Source: Pseudomonadota bacterium (GTDB lineage: Bacteria > Desulfobacterota > Binatia > Binatales > Binataceae). Taken from it: a stretch of DNA of 64,000 nt. Both the position numbers and the translations under genes were made by a program. Below the pieces are notes generated by a model. That model saw only the letters and a program-made list of their open reading frames with translations, had not been told where the DNA came from and ran no database searches. Shown in pieces: positions 1 to 8,594 of this stretch (the first letter of the stretch is position 1; each line of letters begins with the position of its first letter). Location: the NCBI GenBank assembly GCA_021324885.1, contig JAJPIF010000011.1:62001-126000 (forward strand), in the 5' to 3' direction.

Positions 1-1196
1 TGCGATCGCGCCGCAAATCGACGTTTATTTCGATTACCACGCTGTTTACCGCGATCGGCGTGATGATCGGGGTGGCGGCTCTGACCATTACGATCGCGGT
101 GATGAATGGGTTCGAAGCCAATCTGCGCAGCCGTATCCTGAGCCTCACGCCGCAGGTCCAGATTGTGCGCTTCGGTGCGATGTCCAACTATCGCGAGGTT
201 CAGGCCACCGCCAGCAAGCTTGCGGGCGTCACCGGCGCCGATCCATTCATAATCGGCCAGGGGATGCTGACTTCCAAAAGCGCCGCGCGCGGCGTCGTGG
301 TGCGCGGGATCGATCCGCAAAACCCCGCCGCGGTTACCGATCTGCGGCGATACCTGGAGCAGGGGAGTATCGCCAGTCTGATTCCGGGCACGGCTTCAAC
401 CACGCTCAGCGCGCTGGCGATTGGATCCATACTCGCCGACAAGCTCCATGTTCATCCGGGCGACGCCGTCAGGCTGATTTCGCCAATCTCGGTAACCGGC
501 GGGCAGATCCAAGCCACCAGCGCGCCGTTTCGGGTCGGCGCAATTTTCATGTCCGGAGTCCAGTTCATCGACGAAACCGTGATTTTCATGGATCTGGCCC
601 GCGCCCAGGCCTTTTTTGGACGCGACGGCGTCGTGGACGGCGTCGAAGTGCATCTGGGCAACCTCGATAACACCTGGCCCGTAACTCACGAACTGGAAAA
701 GATCTTTCCCTTTCCGCCCTACCGCGTGCGCAATTGGATCGAGATCAACCAGGCCGCTTCGGCTGGTTTCGCGATGCTCAAAACGGTTTACACCCTGGTT
801 CTGATGCTGCTGATCGCGGTGGCTGCCTTCAACCTGGTCGCGATGCTGATAATGGTCGTGATGGAAAAGCGCAAGGACATCGCAATCCTGATGACGATGG
901 GCGCCACGGGCGGCGCGGTGCGCCTGATCTTCATAATTAAAGGGCTAATCGTCGGCGCCATCGGCACGATTGCGGGAGTGGCGCTGGGCGCGGCCGGATG
1001 TTTTACCCTGGCCCATTACCATTTCATTCATCTGCCGCGCGAGATTTACGGCATCTCGACGCTGCCGGTGTCAGCCTCTCCGGCCTCGTTCGCGTGGGTG
1101 TCGGGCGCGGCGATGGTGTTGTGCTTCATCGCAGCCCTTTACCCCGCCCGCCAGGCTTCCAGACAGTTGCCGGTCGAAGTGATACGCTGGGAATAG
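1..1196 (+). CDS. lolC: LolC/LolE-type lipoprotein-releasing ABC permease, 5' truncated
   Basis: This is the permease of the LolCDE system, which extracts outer-membrane lipoproteins from the inner membrane. The reading frame is open from base 3, reading RSRRKSTFIS before the first internal start at 60, so the true start lies before the window. The N-terminal membrane helix ends in the family signature VMNGFE. A periplasmic MacB-like domain follows, then a C-terminal FtsX-type segment with three membrane helices (MLLIAVAAFNLVAML and two later) and the cytoplasmic coupling loop MEKRKDIAILMTMGA. The end PARQASRQLPVEVIRWE is typical. LolC and LolE cannot be told apart from this fragment. A lolD ATPase would be expected nearby but none follows. 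Confidence 0.9.
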   Translation, partial: RSRRKSTFISITTLFTAIGVMIGVAALTITIAVMNGFEANLRSRILSLTPQVQIVRFGAMSNYREVQATASKLAGVTGADPFIIGQGMLTSKSAARGVVVRGIDPQNPAAVTDLRRYLEQGSIASLIPGTASTTLSALAIGSILADKLHVHPGDAVRLISPISVTGGQIQATSAPFRVGAIFMSGVQFIDETVIFMDLARAQAFFGRDGVVDGVEVHLGNLDNTWPVTHELEKIFPFPPYRVRNWIEINQAASAGFAMLKTVYTLVLMLLIAVAAFNLVAMLIMVVMEKRKDIAILMTMGATGGAVRLIFIIKGLIVGAIGTIAGVALGAAGCFTLAHYHFIHLPREIYGISTLPVSASPASFAWVSGAAMVLCFIAALYPARQASRQLPVEVIRWE

Positions 1197-1279
1197 CTCC
1201 CGGGGCGCAGACGCGTAGCGCTTGCGCTGATTTTGGCTAGGAATCAGCAGACAGCCACCCGGCGCCGGGCCCGGTGTGC

Positions 1280-1573
1280 TTATCCGCGAGGCGGGGCCGA
1301 ATCCGGACGGGATTTGCCGGCCAGCTTGGACTTGCGAATCACCAGCGTTTCATGACCGCGCACCTTGATCGTGCGGGCGGGCTCGGAAGTTGGCGGTTTG
1401 CTGATGGCCCGGTCGTCCCGGAAACGGGCCGCGGGTCCACCGCCGCGTTTGCGGCGCCAATTACTGAGCTCTTTGGAAAGCTTGGAGGCCAGATCGCTGT
1501 CGCCGTTGCTTTGCGCCTCTGGTTCCGGCGCTTCCGTATCCATCGTGTTATTCGACGTCTCCTGGGAACTCAT
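1280..1573 (-). CDS. small charged hypothetical protein
   Basis: I do not recognise this 97-residue protein. The start at 1573 was chosen because GGAGAAGGGAG lies just before ATG. The N-terminus (MSSQETSNNT) is acidic and low in complexity. The middle is basic (NWRRKRGGG) and the C-terminus reads TIKVRGHETLVIRKSKL. There is no signal peptide or membrane helix. It is convergent with the LolC/E gene and stands alone. The composition suggests a mostly disordered, possibly nucleic-acid-associated protein, but that is only inference. Confidence 0.55.
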   Translation of the reverse strand: MSSQETSNNTMDTEAPEPEAQSNGDSDLASKLSKELSNWRRKRGGGPAARFRDDRAISKPPTSEPARTIKVRGHETLVIRKSKLAGKSRPDSAPPRG

Positions 1574-1799
1574 GCAGCTCCCTTCTCCTGAGGCAATTTT
1601 ACCGACCCGCCCAACCATAAGTTTATCTGGTTCGGCTTGGGTTCGGCGTGGGTTGTTCCGTTCTGATTTGGAAGACCAAAAATTTTTACGTGAGTTCTAT
1701 ACTATGCCCGATTTGGAAGGACCCGGAGGATGGTGTGCTCGGAAAGGCTCGTGACCCGTCTCAGGTATTAACCCGTATCCCGATCTTACGCTGATAGCG

Positions 1800-2132
1800 T
1801 TACTGTTGGAAGATAGTCTGCATCCGCAGCGCGAGGCCCAGGTCACCCGCGATGCGCAACTTGCCGCTCATGAACAGCATCTGACCGTTGGCTTTTCCGG
1901 TGACCATGTCGAGGTAATCCGAAGCCGCCATCGAAATCGTGATATTGGGCGACGGATGCTGGCCTTCTTTCACGTCGCAGGCATCGTTCTTGACCGTGAC
2001 GTACCATTTGCCCCCGCCGTCGCCGGACAGATCGAACTGATAAACCGCGTCCAACCCCTTGGCTGCTTCCTTGTTGAAAACACTGGGCATCCGATCGAAT
2101 GCCTCTTTAACCGATTTGGGTTCGTCAGCCAT
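1800..2132 (-). CDS. SCP2 sterol-binding domain protein
   Basis: A 110-residue single-domain SCP-2-like protein. The family binds lipids or fatty acyl-CoA in a hydrophobic tunnel. Visible family features are the N-terminal FDRMPSVFNKEAA, the glycine-rich strand turn DLSGDGGGKWYVTVK, the acidic segment CDVKEGQHPSPNITI and the closing helix GKLRIAGDLGLALRMQTIF. The start at 2132 is favoured over an upstream start by AGGAGGAAATA directly before ATGGCC. It is monocistronic. SCP2 proteins of this size are common in bacteria that degrade steroids or hydrocarbons, but the ligand cannot be read from the sequence. Confidence 0.88.
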   Translation of the reverse strand: MADEPKSVKEAFDRMPSVFNKEAAKGLDAVYQFDLSGDGGGKWYVTVKNDACDVKEGQHPSPNITISMAASDYLDMVTGKANGQMLFMSGKLRIAGDLGLALRMQTIFQQ

Positions 2133-2320
2133 TATTTCCTCCTGGACGCTGCCAACCACCACGCGGCCTGCTTAATGATGGCCATCTAAGCGCCGCACCG
2201 GCGACTTGTCAACAGGTTAAGTATGCGGTTAGTAACTTTTTCTTCGCTGCCGACAGCGCAACGGGACAGGCCTCAACAACGCGTTGCCGCTTGCATTTAC
2301 TCTGACCACTGATTGTTGAT

Positions 2321-3841
2321 TTAGAAACTGCTGAAGACTCCGGCGGGCACCACTCGAATCAGATTGGTCCTCACGCGCACGGGAGCCGCACCTTCGGCTA
2401 CCGTAACCGCGTGCTCCTTTTGCGCCTCGGTGCTGACCTGACCGCTCAGGTAAGCGTCGTGCCCGATTACCTTGACTTTCACCTGGTTGAGGCCGGCGCT
2501 TTGCAGTTGAGCGGCGATCGCGGCTTCCTGCCGCGCCCATGACGCAGTGTCGGTCTGAAGCGTGTCGATAACGTCCGTGACCCCGTCGACACTTTTAGCG
2601 GTTGCAACCGCCAGCCGCCGGTCTTTGTCGTCGAATACCTTGCCGTAAAGTGTGACCACCCCGCCGCCGTTCGTGTAGGCCTTGACGCGTCCCAGTCTAC
2701 GGTCGCTGCGCAAGCGTTCCTCCACGCGGGTGAGCAGGCTGACCCTGGGCGGCGGTGGTGCCGTGTATGCCCTGCGATGGCGCCGACGCGGCCGCTCCGG
2801 CGCGGCTTCGGGCGCTATCGCGGGCGGCGTGATCGGCTCGCGCGCGGCCAGCGAGGTCGGCGGACTCGAGGCGGCCGCGGCGCTTGGCGCTGCAGGCGGT
2901 GCCGGTGGAACTGCAGGCGCGCTGGCATACTCAGGAGCCTCGCCAGTGCCCATGGCCGCGATTTTGTCCGCCAGCGCCGATTCCACTGAAGCTCTGTCCG
3001 CGGCCTTGGGCACCATTACCACCGGATAGCTGACCTCGACTGAACTGCCGCTGAACGGCGTGAAGTGCCATCCCATCATGGTCTTGACCAATTCAGCGTC
3101 CAGCGCGGGATTGGGCGAGGTGGAAACCTTGACTGAGCCTGCCACCACGTCGCCGGCCGGGTTGACGGTCAGCGAGGCAAGCACACCGTCGGTTAAATCG
3201 CTGTTGCTTGCCAGTGCCTTTTTGTAAGTGTCGAGCACGCTGGCGGCATTGTCGTTGAATACCTTGGTTGCGGCCTCGGAGTTGCGCGCCGGGTCCGAGG
3301 ATGATTCTCCGGTTACCTCCACGGGCTGATGAACCGCCAGGGCCGCGATCGGACCGCTAACCGCGGGCGAAGGAGCAGGCCCGGCAACCGAGGGCGCGGA
3401 GGCCGATACGTGGGCATTGTGGCTCAGATGAAGCGCAAACCAGGCGCCCGCACCCAATGCGATTATCGCGGCCGCCAGGTAGATCGCGAATCCGGAGAAC
3501 CAGCGCGACCCGGATTGTTCGGGAATCGGCACCGGTTCGTCGGCAAAGCTCTGGCTGCCGCTGGGCGGCGGCGTCAAGACCGTCTGCCGGGGAATGGTGA
3601 AGGAAGGCTGCGCCGGCGCCTCGGGAGCGTTGAGCCGGGCGCCGCAGAACGGGCAAAGCTCTTCGCCGGGCAGCGCTTTGCCTCCGCATACGGAGCATTC
3701 CACCCGAGGCTCGTTGGAAGGCGCAGGAGCGGCAACCGTCGGATGCCCCGCGGGCTCGGCCGGCACCAGTTGCGCACCATCATTCGAACAGAACCGCTCC
3801 GAATCAGGATAAGTAATCGAGCATTGAGGACAGCGCTTCAT
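2321..3841 (-). CDS. zinc-ribbon, AgmX/TonB-like and double-BON membrane protein
   Basis: A 506-residue protein of unusual architecture. Residues 1-25 form a zinc ribbon (CPQC...FCSNDG) and residues 49-68 a second one (CSVCGGKA...CPFCG). A single membrane helix follows at about 115-136 (FAIYLAAAIIALGAGAWFAL). The region at about 185-285 resembles the AgmX/PglI-TonB C-terminal fold (SLTVNPAGDVVAGSVKVS, then WHFTPFSG and VSYPVVMVP). After a Pro/Ala linker come two BON-like modules (VTLYGKVFDDKDRRLAVA and AYLSGQVSTEAQKEHAVTVA), which usually bind phospholipid surfaces. The layout implies zinc ribbons in the cytoplasm and BON domains in the periplasm. A role in envelope maintenance is inferred; no specific function is known to me. 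Confidence 0.8.
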   Translation of the reverse strand: MKRCPQCSITYPDSERFCSNDGAQLVPAEPAGHPTVAAPAPSNEPRVECSVCGGKALPGEELCPFCGARLNAPEAPAQPSFTIPRQTVLTPPPSGSQSFADEPVPIPEQSGSRWFSGFAIYLAAAIIALGAGAWFALHLSHNAHVSASAPSVAGPAPSPAVSGPIAALAVHQPVEVTGESSSDPARNSEAATKVFNDNAASVLDTYKKALASNSDLTDGVLASLTVNPAGDVVAGSVKVSTSPNPALDAELVKTMMGWHFTPFSGSSVEVSYPVVMVPKAADRASVESALADKIAAMGTGEAPEYASAPAVPPAPPAAPSAAAASSPPTSLAAREPITPPAIAPEAAPERPRRRHRRAYTAPPPPRVSLLTRVEERLRSDRRLGRVKAYTNGGGVVTLYGKVFDDKDRRLAVATAKSVDGVTDVIDTLQTDTASWARQEAAIAAQLQSAGLNQVKVKVIGHDAYLSGQVSTEAQKEHAVTVAEGAAPVRVRTNLIRVVPAGVFSSF

Positions 3842-4194
3842 GGGTCTTCTCCCGGTTCCCCCGATCTGTTGGACGCATCGCGTCTGACTCAGTTTACCTC
3901 CCTGGTGCCGTTAAAAGACCGCAGGATACAAACCGTGCAGGCTACCGGCAGCAGGGCGAACCCAATTCGAAATGAGAACCAGCGTGTTCGCACGCTGTCC
4001 AGCATAATCAGCGCGCGCCCGGCGCAAAAGTGCCTTGGGGAAATCGCCGCTGCCCGAGGTTCGATGCGAAACCAGCGATATCGTCCGAAATGTGAGAAAA
4101 TCAACTCCTTCTCCCACACTGTCCCTGGCAGATCCTTGCCGTTGAAAGGCCCCGGGGGTGAAGGTTTATGCTTCGAAGCAACTTTGCGCGGTGG
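3842..4194. other. intergenic stretch without recognisable gene
   Basis: About 350 bases between the zinc-ribbon/BON gene and the terminator after dodecin. I see only unsupported open frames with no family resemblance and no good ribosome binding site. The promoter of the minus-strand gene starting at 3841 should lie here, but I cannot place it. Confidence 0.4.
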
Positions 4195-4243
4195 CGGAAA
4201 ACCAAGGCGAGATCCGGAGGACCTGGTATCCAGACCTCGCCTT
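4195..4243 (-). terminator. intrinsic terminator after dodecin
   Basis: The arms AAGGCGAG (4204-4211) and CTCGCCTT (4236-4243) form an 8-bp stem, with an inner CTGG/CCAG stem around a short loop. On the minus strand the stem is followed by GGTTTTCC, a short U-run. It lies 35 bases past the dodecin stop codon and probably ends the MFS-bioB-selA-dodecin transcript. Confidence 0.55.
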
Positions 4244-4278
4244 GAGGGACGGCTCTTTAGCCCGCTGCGGTTGATGTT

Positions 4279-4497
4279 TCAGACGCCTTGCCCCTCCAGC
4301 CGGAACCCGATCTTGACACTGACCTGGAAAATCGGCTCGGAGTTGTTTTTTACCGATCCGCGAATCTCGGTTACTTCAAACCAATCAATGTTGCGTAGTG
4401 TCTGTGAAGCCTTTTTCAGCGCGTTGCGCACCGCCTGCTGAACGCTGTCTTCGGAAACCCCGACCACGTCGACGATCTTGTAAGTGTTCTCCGGCAT
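4279..4497 (-). CDS. dodecin family flavin-binding protein
   Basis: A 72-residue dodecin, a small protein that assembles into a hollow dodecamer and stores or buffers flavins (or CoA in some forms). The family signatures are clear: YKIVDVVGVSEDSVQQAV at the N-terminus, the helix NALKKASQTLRNIDWFEV and the strand IRGSVKNN...FQVSVKIGF. The tryptophan in NIDWFEV is the usual flavin-stacking residue. The start at 4497 follows GGAGGAGAAAG. It lies 97 bases after selA on the same strand and ahead of a terminator, so it is probably the last gene of that run. The link to selA may only be positional. Confidence 0.93.
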   Translation of the reverse strand: MPENTYKIVDVVGVSEDSVQQAVRNALKKASQTLRNIDWFEVTEIRGSVKNNSEPIFQVSVKIGFRLEGQGV

Positions 4498-4593
4498 CTT
4501 TCTCCTCCAACGCGATAATTCTTTCAACTAATCGCGGAAAACCATCCACTGCAAGCAAATTTCGAAATTCGCGGCCTCAAGTGCGAATCGAAA

Positions 4594-6000
4594 TCAGGAA
4601 CTGATTGATGGAAACGATGCCGCCAACGCCGCCGGATCCTCGATCGTGCGCATGTCCAGGGTAAACGCGCCTTCGCTTATTCTGCCGATTATGGCCGGAT
4701 CGGCGCGGCGAAACATTGCGGCGATGGCGTCGGCGGAGTGAGCGGGATGGGTGATGCGGAGCACGCGGGTCTCGATTCCCTCACCCGGCATCGTGCCCGA
4801 GCCAATCTCGGACACCGAACCGGCCACAGCAATCGAAAAAGCCTGACCCAGCCGCTGCGCCAGCAGTTCGCGCGCGCGATTGGCGACAATTTCCAATTCG
4901 TTGGGCGTGCGCGTCAGCAGGCGCAACACGGGAAGGCTGCGCACCAGGTCGGCGGCACGCAGATAAATCCCCAACGTGGCCGACAGCCCCGCCAGCGTCA
5001 GCTTGTCGCAGCGCAATGCCCGTTTGAGCGGATTGCTTCTGATGCGGTTGATCAGTTCGCGCCGCCCCACGATTACACCTGCCTGTGGGCCGCCCAGCAG
5101 CTTGTCGCCCGAAAAGGTTACCACGCCGGCGCCCGCCGCGATTCGATCGCGGACCATCGGTTCCTGATGCAGACCGAAGCGGCGCAGATCGGCCAGCGCG
5201 CCCGAACCGAGGTCTTCCATCACTTCGAGGCCGCGGTCGGCGGCCAGGCGGCAGAGTTCGTCGATCGTGACTGAAGCGGTAAATCCTACAATCCGATAGT
5301 TCGAGGGATGCACCTTGAGCAGCAGGGCGGTTTGCGGGCCGATTGCCTGGGCATAGTCGTCGAGATGGGTGCGATTGGTGGTTCCGACCTCGCGCAGGAG
5401 GGCGCCGCTTTTGCGCATCACGTCGGGGATGCGGAAGGATGCGCCGATCTCGATCAGTTCGCCGCGCGACACGATTACTTCGCGCCCCTCGGCCAGCGTA
5501 TTGAGCGCAAGCAGCACGGCAGCGGCGTTATTGTTGACGATGGTCGCGGCCTGCGCGCCGGTGAGCGAGCACAGGTCCGCCTCGACCATCCGATCGCGGT
5601 CGCCGCGCGCGCCGGTCTCGAGATCGTATTCCAGCGTGATCGGCGAACGCGCGGCCACACTTATCGCGTCCACCGCCGCTTGCGCCAGCATCGCGCGGCC
5701 CAGGTTGGTGTGAATCACCACCCCGGTGGCGTTGATGACGGGGCGCCAGGAAAACTCGCCAGCCGCAATCCGTTCCTCGACCTGGCGCGCGATTTCGTGG
5801 AGCAATGCCTCGCGGCTGGAGGGCGGCGCTTGTCCTGAGGCGATCGCAGCGCGCATCCGATCCTGAATCTTGCGCACGATCGAGGCGAGGTAATTGCGAT
5901 TGTATTTTTCCAGTGCCTGCGGGGGCAGGGCCCGGACACACTCGTCAACCGGCGGTATCTGGCGCAAGGCCCTGGCAGCGTCGTCAGCGGAGTTCGCCAT
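4594..6000 (-). CDS. selA: L-seryl-tRNA(Sec) selenium transferase
   Basis: SelA converts seryl-tRNA(Sec) to selenocysteinyl-tRNA(Sec) with selenophosphate and PLP. At 468 residues it has the usual length. The N-terminal part reads RQIPPVDECV, and the core has INATGVVIHTNLGRA, the stretch NNNAAAVLLAL and GELIEIG. The PLP lysine is K300 in TFSGDKLLGGPQAG. The gene overlaps nothing and starts 35 bases after bioB, on the same strand. It implies that the organism makes selenoproteins, but no selB, selC, selD or recognisable selenoprotein gene is in this window. Confidence 0.97.
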   Translation of the reverse strand: MANSADDAARALRQIPPVDECVRALPPQALEKYNRNYLASIVRKIQDRMRAAIASGQAPPSSREALLHEIARQVEERIAAGEFSWRPVINATGVVIHTNLGRAMLAQAAVDAISVAARSPITLEYDLETGARGDRDRMVEADLCSLTGAQAATIVNNNAAAVLLALNTLAEGREVIVSRGELIEIGASFRIPDVMRKSGALLREVGTTNRTHLDDYAQAIGPQTALLLKVHPSNYRIVGFTASVTIDELCRLAADRGLEVMEDLGSGALADLRRFGLHQEPMVRDRIAAGAGVVTFSGDKLLGGPQAGVIVGRRELINRIRSNPLKRALRCDKLTLAGLSATLGIYLRAADLVRSLPVLRLLTRTPNELEIVANRARELLAQRLGQAFSIAVAGSVSEIGSGTMPGEGIETRVLRITHPAHSADAIAAMFRRADPAIIGRISEGAFTLDMRTIEDPAALAASFPSISS

Positions 6001-6035
6001 CGCTTATTCAGCCGGGCGCAATCGCCGCGCCGCGA

Positions 6036-7031
6036 TTAATCCTGCTCTTCGACTTCGAACCCCATGCGCGCGATCATCTCGCGGGTCGCGGCGGCGGCGA
6101 GGCCGGGAGTGGTCAGATAGCCATCGACAAAAATCGAATTTGCCGCGTACAGCGAATAGCCCTGGAGTTCGCCCAGATTGAGTTCGCGTCCGCCCGCCGC
6201 GCGCACCTCGCTTTGCGGATTAAGCAAACGGAACAGACACAACGCCTTAAGGCATTTGGCCGGCGTCAGGTTGTGCTGAGCTTGCAGCGGAGTTCCCGCG
6301 ATCGAATTGAGGAAATTGACCGGCACCGAATCAATTCTCAGGCGCCGGGTCGCGTAGGCGAGGTCGAGCAGGTCGTCATCGCTCTCGCCCATCCCCACGA
6401 TTCCGCCCGAGCAGGTGGACAGGCCCGCCGCCCGCACGTTTTCGATCGTGCGCACGCGGTCGTCCCACGTATGCGTGGTGCAGATGTTTGGATAAAAGCG
6501 CCGGCTGGTGTTCAGATTGTGATTCACCCATCCGGCGCCAGCGGTTTTGAGGGTCTGCGCCTGAGCGCGTTGCATCAGCCCCAGCGACAGGCAGATTTCC
6601 AGCTCCGGAAACCGCTGGCGGATGCGTTCGCAGGTCTCGCCAAAATGTTCGACATCGCGGGCGTCGGGACCGCGTCCGCTGGTCACCATACAGTAGCGGC
6701 GCGCCCCCGCCTGTGCGGCGCGATCGGCGCCCTCGACCAGGTCAGCGACGCTTTGGATTTTGTAAACCGGGATGTCGGCCCTGGAAACCCTTGACTGCGA
6801 GCAGTAGCCGCAATCCTCCGGGCAGATGCCGCTGCGGGCGTTGCGCAGCATGCAAAGCTTGACGCGCCGGCCGAAGCGGTCCTCGCGCACTTTAAGCGTC
6901 GCGGATAGAAGATCGGGCAAACGTTCGTCGGGGCAGTTCAGAATCGCCCTGGCGGTTTCGCGCTCCAGTTCCGCGCCGCTGCGCACCTGCTCGACAATCT
7001 GATCCAGGTCCAGGTCTTCGAATTTGACCAT
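6036..7031 (-). CDS. bioB: biotin synthase
   Basis: This radical SAM enzyme inserts sulfur into dethiobiotin to form biotin. The [4Fe-4S] motif C-x3-C-x2-C is at residues 70-77 (CPEDCGYC). The family stretches AGAGWVNHNLNTS, TCSGGIVGMGE and PVNFLN are all present, so the enzyme looks intact. The 331-residue start at 7031 is preferred because AGGTG lies just upstream; an in-frame ATG pair lies 11 codons earlier. It sits between the MFS gene (46 bases upstream) and selA. No other biotin genes are nearby, so the rest of the pathway must be elsewhere. Confidence 0.97.
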   Translation of the reverse strand: MVKFEDLDLDQIVEQVRSGAELERETARAILNCPDERLPDLLSATLKVREDRFGRRVKLCMLRNARSGICPEDCGYCSQSRVSRADIPVYKIQSVADLVEGADRAAQAGARRYCMVTSGRGPDARDVEHFGETCERIRQRFPELEICLSLGLMQRAQAQTLKTAGAGWVNHNLNTSRRFYPNICTTHTWDDRVRTIENVRAAGLSTCSGGIVGMGESDDDLLDLAYATRRLRIDSVPVNFLNSIAGTPLQAQHNLTPAKCLKALCLFRLLNPQSEVRAAGGRELNLGELQGYSLYAANSIFVDGYLTTPGLAAAATREMIARMGFEVEEQD

Positions 7032-7077
7032 CAAATGACACCTGCCTTTTGCGCCCGCCATCATAACGCCGTTACCA

Positions 7078-8376
7078 TCAATGGGCTACCTTCGCGCAAG
7101 CCAGAACGTTTAACCGGGAGATGAGGAAAGCGGCGGACGCCAGCACTATAGCTCCTGCTATCAGCACGGCAACTTCGGGACTGAGATGCTGGCCGATAAA
7201 ACCGGCTTCCAGGCTGCCCAGGGGCGCGAGGCCCATCAGCGACATGGTGTACAGACTCATAACGCGCCCGCGCAATTCATCACTGACGAACAATTGAATC
7301 AACGTGTTGGTCGAGGCGACATAATTGATCATCCCCGCCCCCACCAGCATCTGCGCGGCGATCGACAACGGCAGCGATCGCGACATGCCGAACACAACGA
7401 TCGCCGATCCCAGCACGCAGGCGCCGGCGATCAGATGCTGGCGAATCCGTGCCAGACCATGAGAGCGCGAACTGAGCACGACCGCGCCGCATACCGCACC
7501 CGCGCCCTGCGCCGCCATCAGGAAACCATAAGTTCGGGCCTGACCGTGCAGAATATTGCGCGCGAAGACCGGCACCAGAACCGAGTACTGCAGGCCCAGC
7601 CCCATTATCAGGGCGACCGCGACCAGCAGGTTGAGGGTGGCGGGATGGTGCCATGCGTAGGCAAAGCCCTCGCGCACCCGCTTGAACATGGTCAGGCCGA
7701 AGCGCTGTGATTGGCGCGCCGGCAGCTCCATTTCGAGCAGGCTCCAGATCACCGCCAGGTAGCTGACGCCGTTGAGGAAAAAGCATCCAGCTTCGCCGAC
7801 CACCATCAAAACCAGACCGGCGATCGCCGGACCGATCGAGCGCGCGCCGTTAAAGGTCATCGAGTTGAGCGCGATCGCGTTGGGCAGGTCCTCGCGGCTG
7901 CCGCCGACCATCTCGACCAGGAAGGTCTGCCGTCCGGGCAAATCAAACGCGTTCACCAGGCCGTTGAAGGCGGCCAGAATTATGATCTGCTCGACGCGCA
8001 CGACTTTGGCCCAGGTCAGCGCGGCCAGCACGAACGCCGAACACATCAGGCAGGTCTGCGTGATCACGATCAAACGGCGGCGGTCCATGTGATCGACCAC
8101 CACACCGGCAAAGACCGTCAAAAGCAGCAATGGAAGATAACTGGAGAACGCGACCAGGCCGAGTTTGAACGCTGAATTGCTCAGCCGCAGCACCAGCCAT
8201 CCCTGCGCCACTATCTGCATCCAGGTCCCGACCAGCGAGGTGAGCTGGCCGAAGAAGAACAGGCGGAAATTGCGATGGCGCAGCGCGCGAAAAGCTCCGA
8301 GCCCGCTGCCTGGCGGACGACTCTGACCTCCAACATCAAGGGGGATTTCGGGTGCTGCGCGCTGCGACTCTTGCAT
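7078..8376 (-). CDS. MFS transporter, EntS/MFS_3-like
   Basis: A 432-residue major facilitator protein with about 12 hydrophobic helices. The N-terminal signature FRALRHRNFRLFFFGQLTS followed by WMQIVAQGWLVLRLS, and the loop VVVDHMDRRRLIVITQT, are typical of the MFS_3 group that includes the enterobactin exporter EntS and many predicted drug exporters. The segment DLPGRQTFLVEMV between helices 4 and 5 also belongs to this group. It is the first gene of a minus-strand run that continues to bioB, selA and dodecin. The substrate is unknown; a role in biotin or precursor movement is only a guess from position. Confidence 0.88.
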   Translation of the reverse strand: MQESQRAAPEIPLDVGGQSRPPGSGLGAFRALRHRNFRLFFFGQLTSLVGTWMQIVAQGWLVLRLSNSAFKLGLVAFSSYLPLLLLTVFAGVVVDHMDRRRLIVITQTCLMCSAFVLAALTWAKVVRVEQIIILAAFNGLVNAFDLPGRQTFLVEMVGGSREDLPNAIALNSMTFNGARSIGPAIAGLVLMVVGEAGCFFLNGVSYLAVIWSLLEMELPARQSQRFGLTMFKRVREGFAYAWHHPATLNLLVAVALIMGLGLQYSVLVPVFARNILHGQARTYGFLMAAQGAGAVCGAVVLSSRSHGLARIRQHLIAGACVLGSAIVVFGMSRSLPLSIAAQMLVGAGMINYVASTNTLIQLFVSDELRGRVMSLYTMSLMGLAPLGSLEAGFIGQHLSPEVAVLIAGAIVLASAAFLISRLNVLACAKVAH

Positions 8377-8594
8377 CGGGCTGCGCTGATTGTGACAGAG
8401 CCTCGGCGGCGAATCGAGCTGCGATGGCCGGGGCCCCGAGGCATCAAAGCCGTGACGATCGAAGCAAACGATGCGCCAGCAGCTGCGGAAAAACGGGCGG
8501 AGCTTTCAATTAAAAGCTGCGGTCCGCGCTACTTACCCTGATGAACATTTTGCAGCTCGACTGACGCGCATATAAGCCTTGCTCGAATTTCACA

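Noticed and set aside
3329-4441. long plus-strand open frame opposite the zinc-ribbon/BON gene
   Set aside because: Arg- and Gly-rich shadow of a GC-rich gene on the other strand; no family similarity or ribosome binding site.
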